DNA of 29,877 nt, from positions 2,321,755 to 2,351,631 of the forward strand of contig BFEA01000160.1 in assembly GCA_003427395.1 (NCBI GenBank). The letters run 5' to 3'. Below, one piece after another: positions 27,880 through 29,877 of this stretch. The notes below the pieces were generated by a model. The model did not search any database and was not told the origin of the DNA. It saw nothing but the letters and a program-made list of their open reading frames with translations. Positions within the stretch are counted from its first letter, which is position 1; the number at the start of each line of letters is the position of its first letter. Made by a program: the position numbers and the translations under genes. The stretch is from Chara braunii (lineage: Eukaryota; Streptophyta; Charophyceae; Charales; Characeae).

Positions 27880-28505
27880 ATTCAATCAATTAATCAATAT
27901 AAAGCAATCACCCAATCAATATCGATCAGATCTTGATTGGTTGATTGATTGATTGATTCAATTGATCAATCAATCACCCAATCAAGATCGATATGATCTT
28001 GATTGATTGATTGATAAATTGATTGAATTGATCAATTAATCAACCAATCAAGATCTGACCGATATCGATTGGGTGAGTGATTAACTAGTTGATTGATTGA
28101 TTGATTGAATCCATCATGGTTGGAGAGGGGTACGGGGACTCGCCAGGGTCGGCGTCCGGATTGGAGGGCGAGGGTCGGGGAAGGTCGGGGAGGGTCGGCG
28201 AGCAGGGGAGGATCGGGATCTGGGAGGATCAGGGAGGGTCGGGAAGGACCGGGAAGGGTTTGGGAGGGTCGGGAAGGACCAGGGAGGGTTCGGGAGGATC
28301 GGGGAGGATCAAGGAGCGTCGACGGGCATGGTCCGAGTCTCTCTCTCACCCCCTCCCCCCTCTCTCTCTCATGTCCTAAAAAAAAAAAAAAAGTCCTGCA
28401 ACAAAAAGGCACGGCGGTTTGCCACATGGCAATGACGCAAATGAGAAAAAAAAAAAAAAAGATGCTCCCCCCCGATCCTCCGGACTCTCCCCGATCAATC
28501 AATCA
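27880..28505 (+). repeat. Composite microsatellite module 2 with (AATC)n palindromes
   Basis: 27880-28110 is a set of nested AATC/GATT inverted repeats including CAATCACCCAATCAA, ATCGATCAGATCTTGATTGG and mirror-oriented copies. Next come the GGGTCGGGGAGGGTCGG-type minisatellite (28150-28320), a short CT-rich run, poly-A, GTTTGCCACATGGC (28417-28430), a second poly-A and (AATC)n. Confidence 0.8.
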
Positions 28506-28508
28506 AAC

Positions 28509-28606
28509 AAGCAAGCAGTTGGAGTGATGGATTGATTGATCGGGGAGCTTCCCGCAACATCGGGGAGGGTCAGGGAGGATCGAAGGGCATGGGAGAGTCA
28601 GTAAAT

Positions 28607-28662
<56 letters not shown>

Positions 28663-28935
28663 GGCTCTCTCTCGCTCAACAATTGCCACGCGGTTGTTGC
28701 CACGTGTTAACCCCATCGACAAGCACAAAAGTTTGAGGAGAAGGAGGAAGTACCCTGGACGCCCGCACCACACTGCAAAAGAAGAAAGATAAAAATAGAA
28801 AATTAACCCCCCCGACGGTTTGCCACATGGCAACTGCACGAAAGAGAAGAAGAAGAAGAAGAAAAAGACGACGACGACGACGACGACGAAGAAGAAGAAG
28901 AAGAAGAAGAAGAAGAAGAAGAAGAAGAAGAAAAG
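28509..28935 (+). repeat. Composite microsatellite module 3
   Basis: Order: GATTGATTGATCGGGG, minisatellite GGGTCAGGGAGGATCG (28563), (CT)n at about 28608-28660, TTGCCACGTG (28696), then CGACGGTTTGCCACATGGCA (28818-28831 core), (GAA)n, (GAC)n at about 28868-28888 and (GAA)n to 28932. Confidence 0.8.
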
Positions 28936-29140
28936 GGAGATCGGTTGGAGACCTATAGGGTCGGCATTGAGGTCCTGTAGAGTTGACATGGGTTGAGGAG
29001 GATTGGCTGCGCAGGGTGGGCGTTGGCCATGTGGCCAACCCGTCGAGGAGGACGTTGGTGGGAGGAGCGGAGGAGATGGATCGACATGGGCGACTGCTGA
29101 TATGGCACCGCGAGGGTTGTGAACGTAGATGATCCGAAAA

Positions 29141-29160
29141 GGAAAAAAAAAAAAAAAAAA
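29141..29160 (+). repeat. Poly-A tract
   Basis: About 20 A bases. Confidence 0.9.
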
Positions 29161-29257
29161 GATAGATGAGAAGAGTAGGTTTTGCTGGACAAATCGAGAC
29201 TGACAAAGATTTACAAAACTAATGCATTGCCCAACGTAAATCCATCACAGACCTGTA

Positions 29258-29342
29258 CCTATGGTTTATCGGGAAACCTTGTTTTTATATATATCTTGTG
29301 ACAATATATATCGTCAAACAAAGCTGCCCTGTAAACCATAGG
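29258..29342. repeat. Short inverted-repeat element, 85 bp
   Basis: CCTATGGTTTATCGGG at the left and CCCTGTAAACCATAGG at the right are reverse complements at 14 of 16 positions. An inner ATATATAT ... ATATATAT hairpin lies between them. A small MITE or a simple cruciform are both possible. Confidence 0.6.
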
Positions 29343-29743
29343 CAGAGAGGGAGAAGAGGATGACAAACGAGGGGCTGTGACAAACTATTTCGTGGGAATT
29401 TCACTGACTCATCAGGAGGCTGAACCCTCAACAGTCTGCAAAATTCCTTGACTGATTACACTGTAAGTGATGTTCCACCTTAACACCGGTTGTGGTTAAG
29501 CATCAACGACTGTCCGACAACTGATAGCCTGAGGTGGGCACCAACCACTGCCGTCATATATATTCCAGACCTGTAAAATAAGCGTAGCACCCAACCAAAG
29601 CACATATGGCTGGCTAACACACCCATGAACTGCTGATAAAGTTCGAAACTATATGGAATTCGATGAAAACAAATTGAATGTCTACGCAAAAAATAATGAG
29701 GGCGGCGAAGAAGAAAAGAAACAGCATAGTGCAACGGGGGGAG
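29343..29743. other. No recognisable gene
   Basis: Short frames only; nothing recognised. Confidence 0.4.
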
Positions 29744-29805
29744 GAGAGGACGACGACGACGACGACGAGGAAGAAGAAGAAGAAGAAGAAGAAGAAGAAG
29801 AAGAA

Positions 29806-29836
<31 letters not shown>

Positions 29837-29839
29837 AAG

Positions 29840-29877
<38 letters not shown>
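29744..29877 (+). repeat. (GAC)n-(GAA)n-poly-A at the window end
   Basis: A GAC array, then a GAA array with one GAATAA break, then about 40 A bases to the last base of the window. The GAC-to-GAA order is the same as at 28868-28932. A terminal homopolymer suggests that the contig or scaffold stops at an unassembled low-complexity run. Confidence 0.92.

Overview
The window is nuclear DNA from a eukaryote, most likely of the green lineage. It has one recognisable protein gene with spliceosomal introns, several U6 snRNA-derived copies, LINE/SINE/MITE debris, a plant-mitochondrial-like tRNA and very dense microsatellites. A streptophyte alga such as Chara would fit, but that is a guess from overall style. 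No bacterial operon, CRISPR array or phage-like module was seen. Nearly all predicted reading frames in the window are repeat or low-complexity translations.

Layout. 1-3.1 kb: a decayed L1-type LINE on the + strand. Endonuclease remnants are followed by reverse transcriptase remnants, with a palindromic MITE inside the endonuclease part and a mitochondrial-type tRNA-Cys(GCA) copy between the two domains. 3.1-7.9 kb: no recognisable gene, an old dispersed repeat pair (3.98/5.31 kb), a GAA microsatellite, a recent 223-bp tandem duplication (6.67-7.12 kb) and a 24-bp minisatellite. 7.94-10.06 kb, minus strand: the 5' part of a UDP-glucuronic acid decarboxylase (UDP-xylose synthase, UXS) gene. 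Two exons are separated by a 1341-bp intron with the hallmarks of a U12-type AT-AC intron. Later exons were not found. 10.4-17.7 kb: tandem repeats, a Tn5/Nextera mate-pair junction adapter embedded in poly-A (an assembly artefact), two palindromic MITEs, tRNA-derived fragments and a 131-bp retroposed element with a perfect 18-bp target duplication.

17.7-19.4 kb: a strongly purine/pyrimidine-asymmetric block containing two copies of a roughly 253-bp unit that each carry a U6-like sequence. 19.7-21.8 kb: GC-rich tandem repeats interrupted by a roughly 1.23-kb tRNA-headed, (TAA)n-tailed retroposon with a target duplication. 22.3-24.1 kb: two more defective U6 copies, MITEs and a tRNA-derived SINE. 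24.5-25.3 kb: a large inverted-repeat element with CGTACG-rich ends. 25.4-29.9 kb: repeated composite modules of (AATC)n, a GGGTCGGGGAGGATC-like minisatellite, (CT)n, poly-A and a GTTTGCCACATGGC motif, ending in (GAC)n(GAA)n and poly-A.

The most interesting features are the AT-AC intron in UXS, the long tRNA-headed retroposon, the amplified U6/purine unit, the large CGTACG-ended foldback element and the repeated composite modules. The U12 intron implies that the host has a working minor spliceosome.
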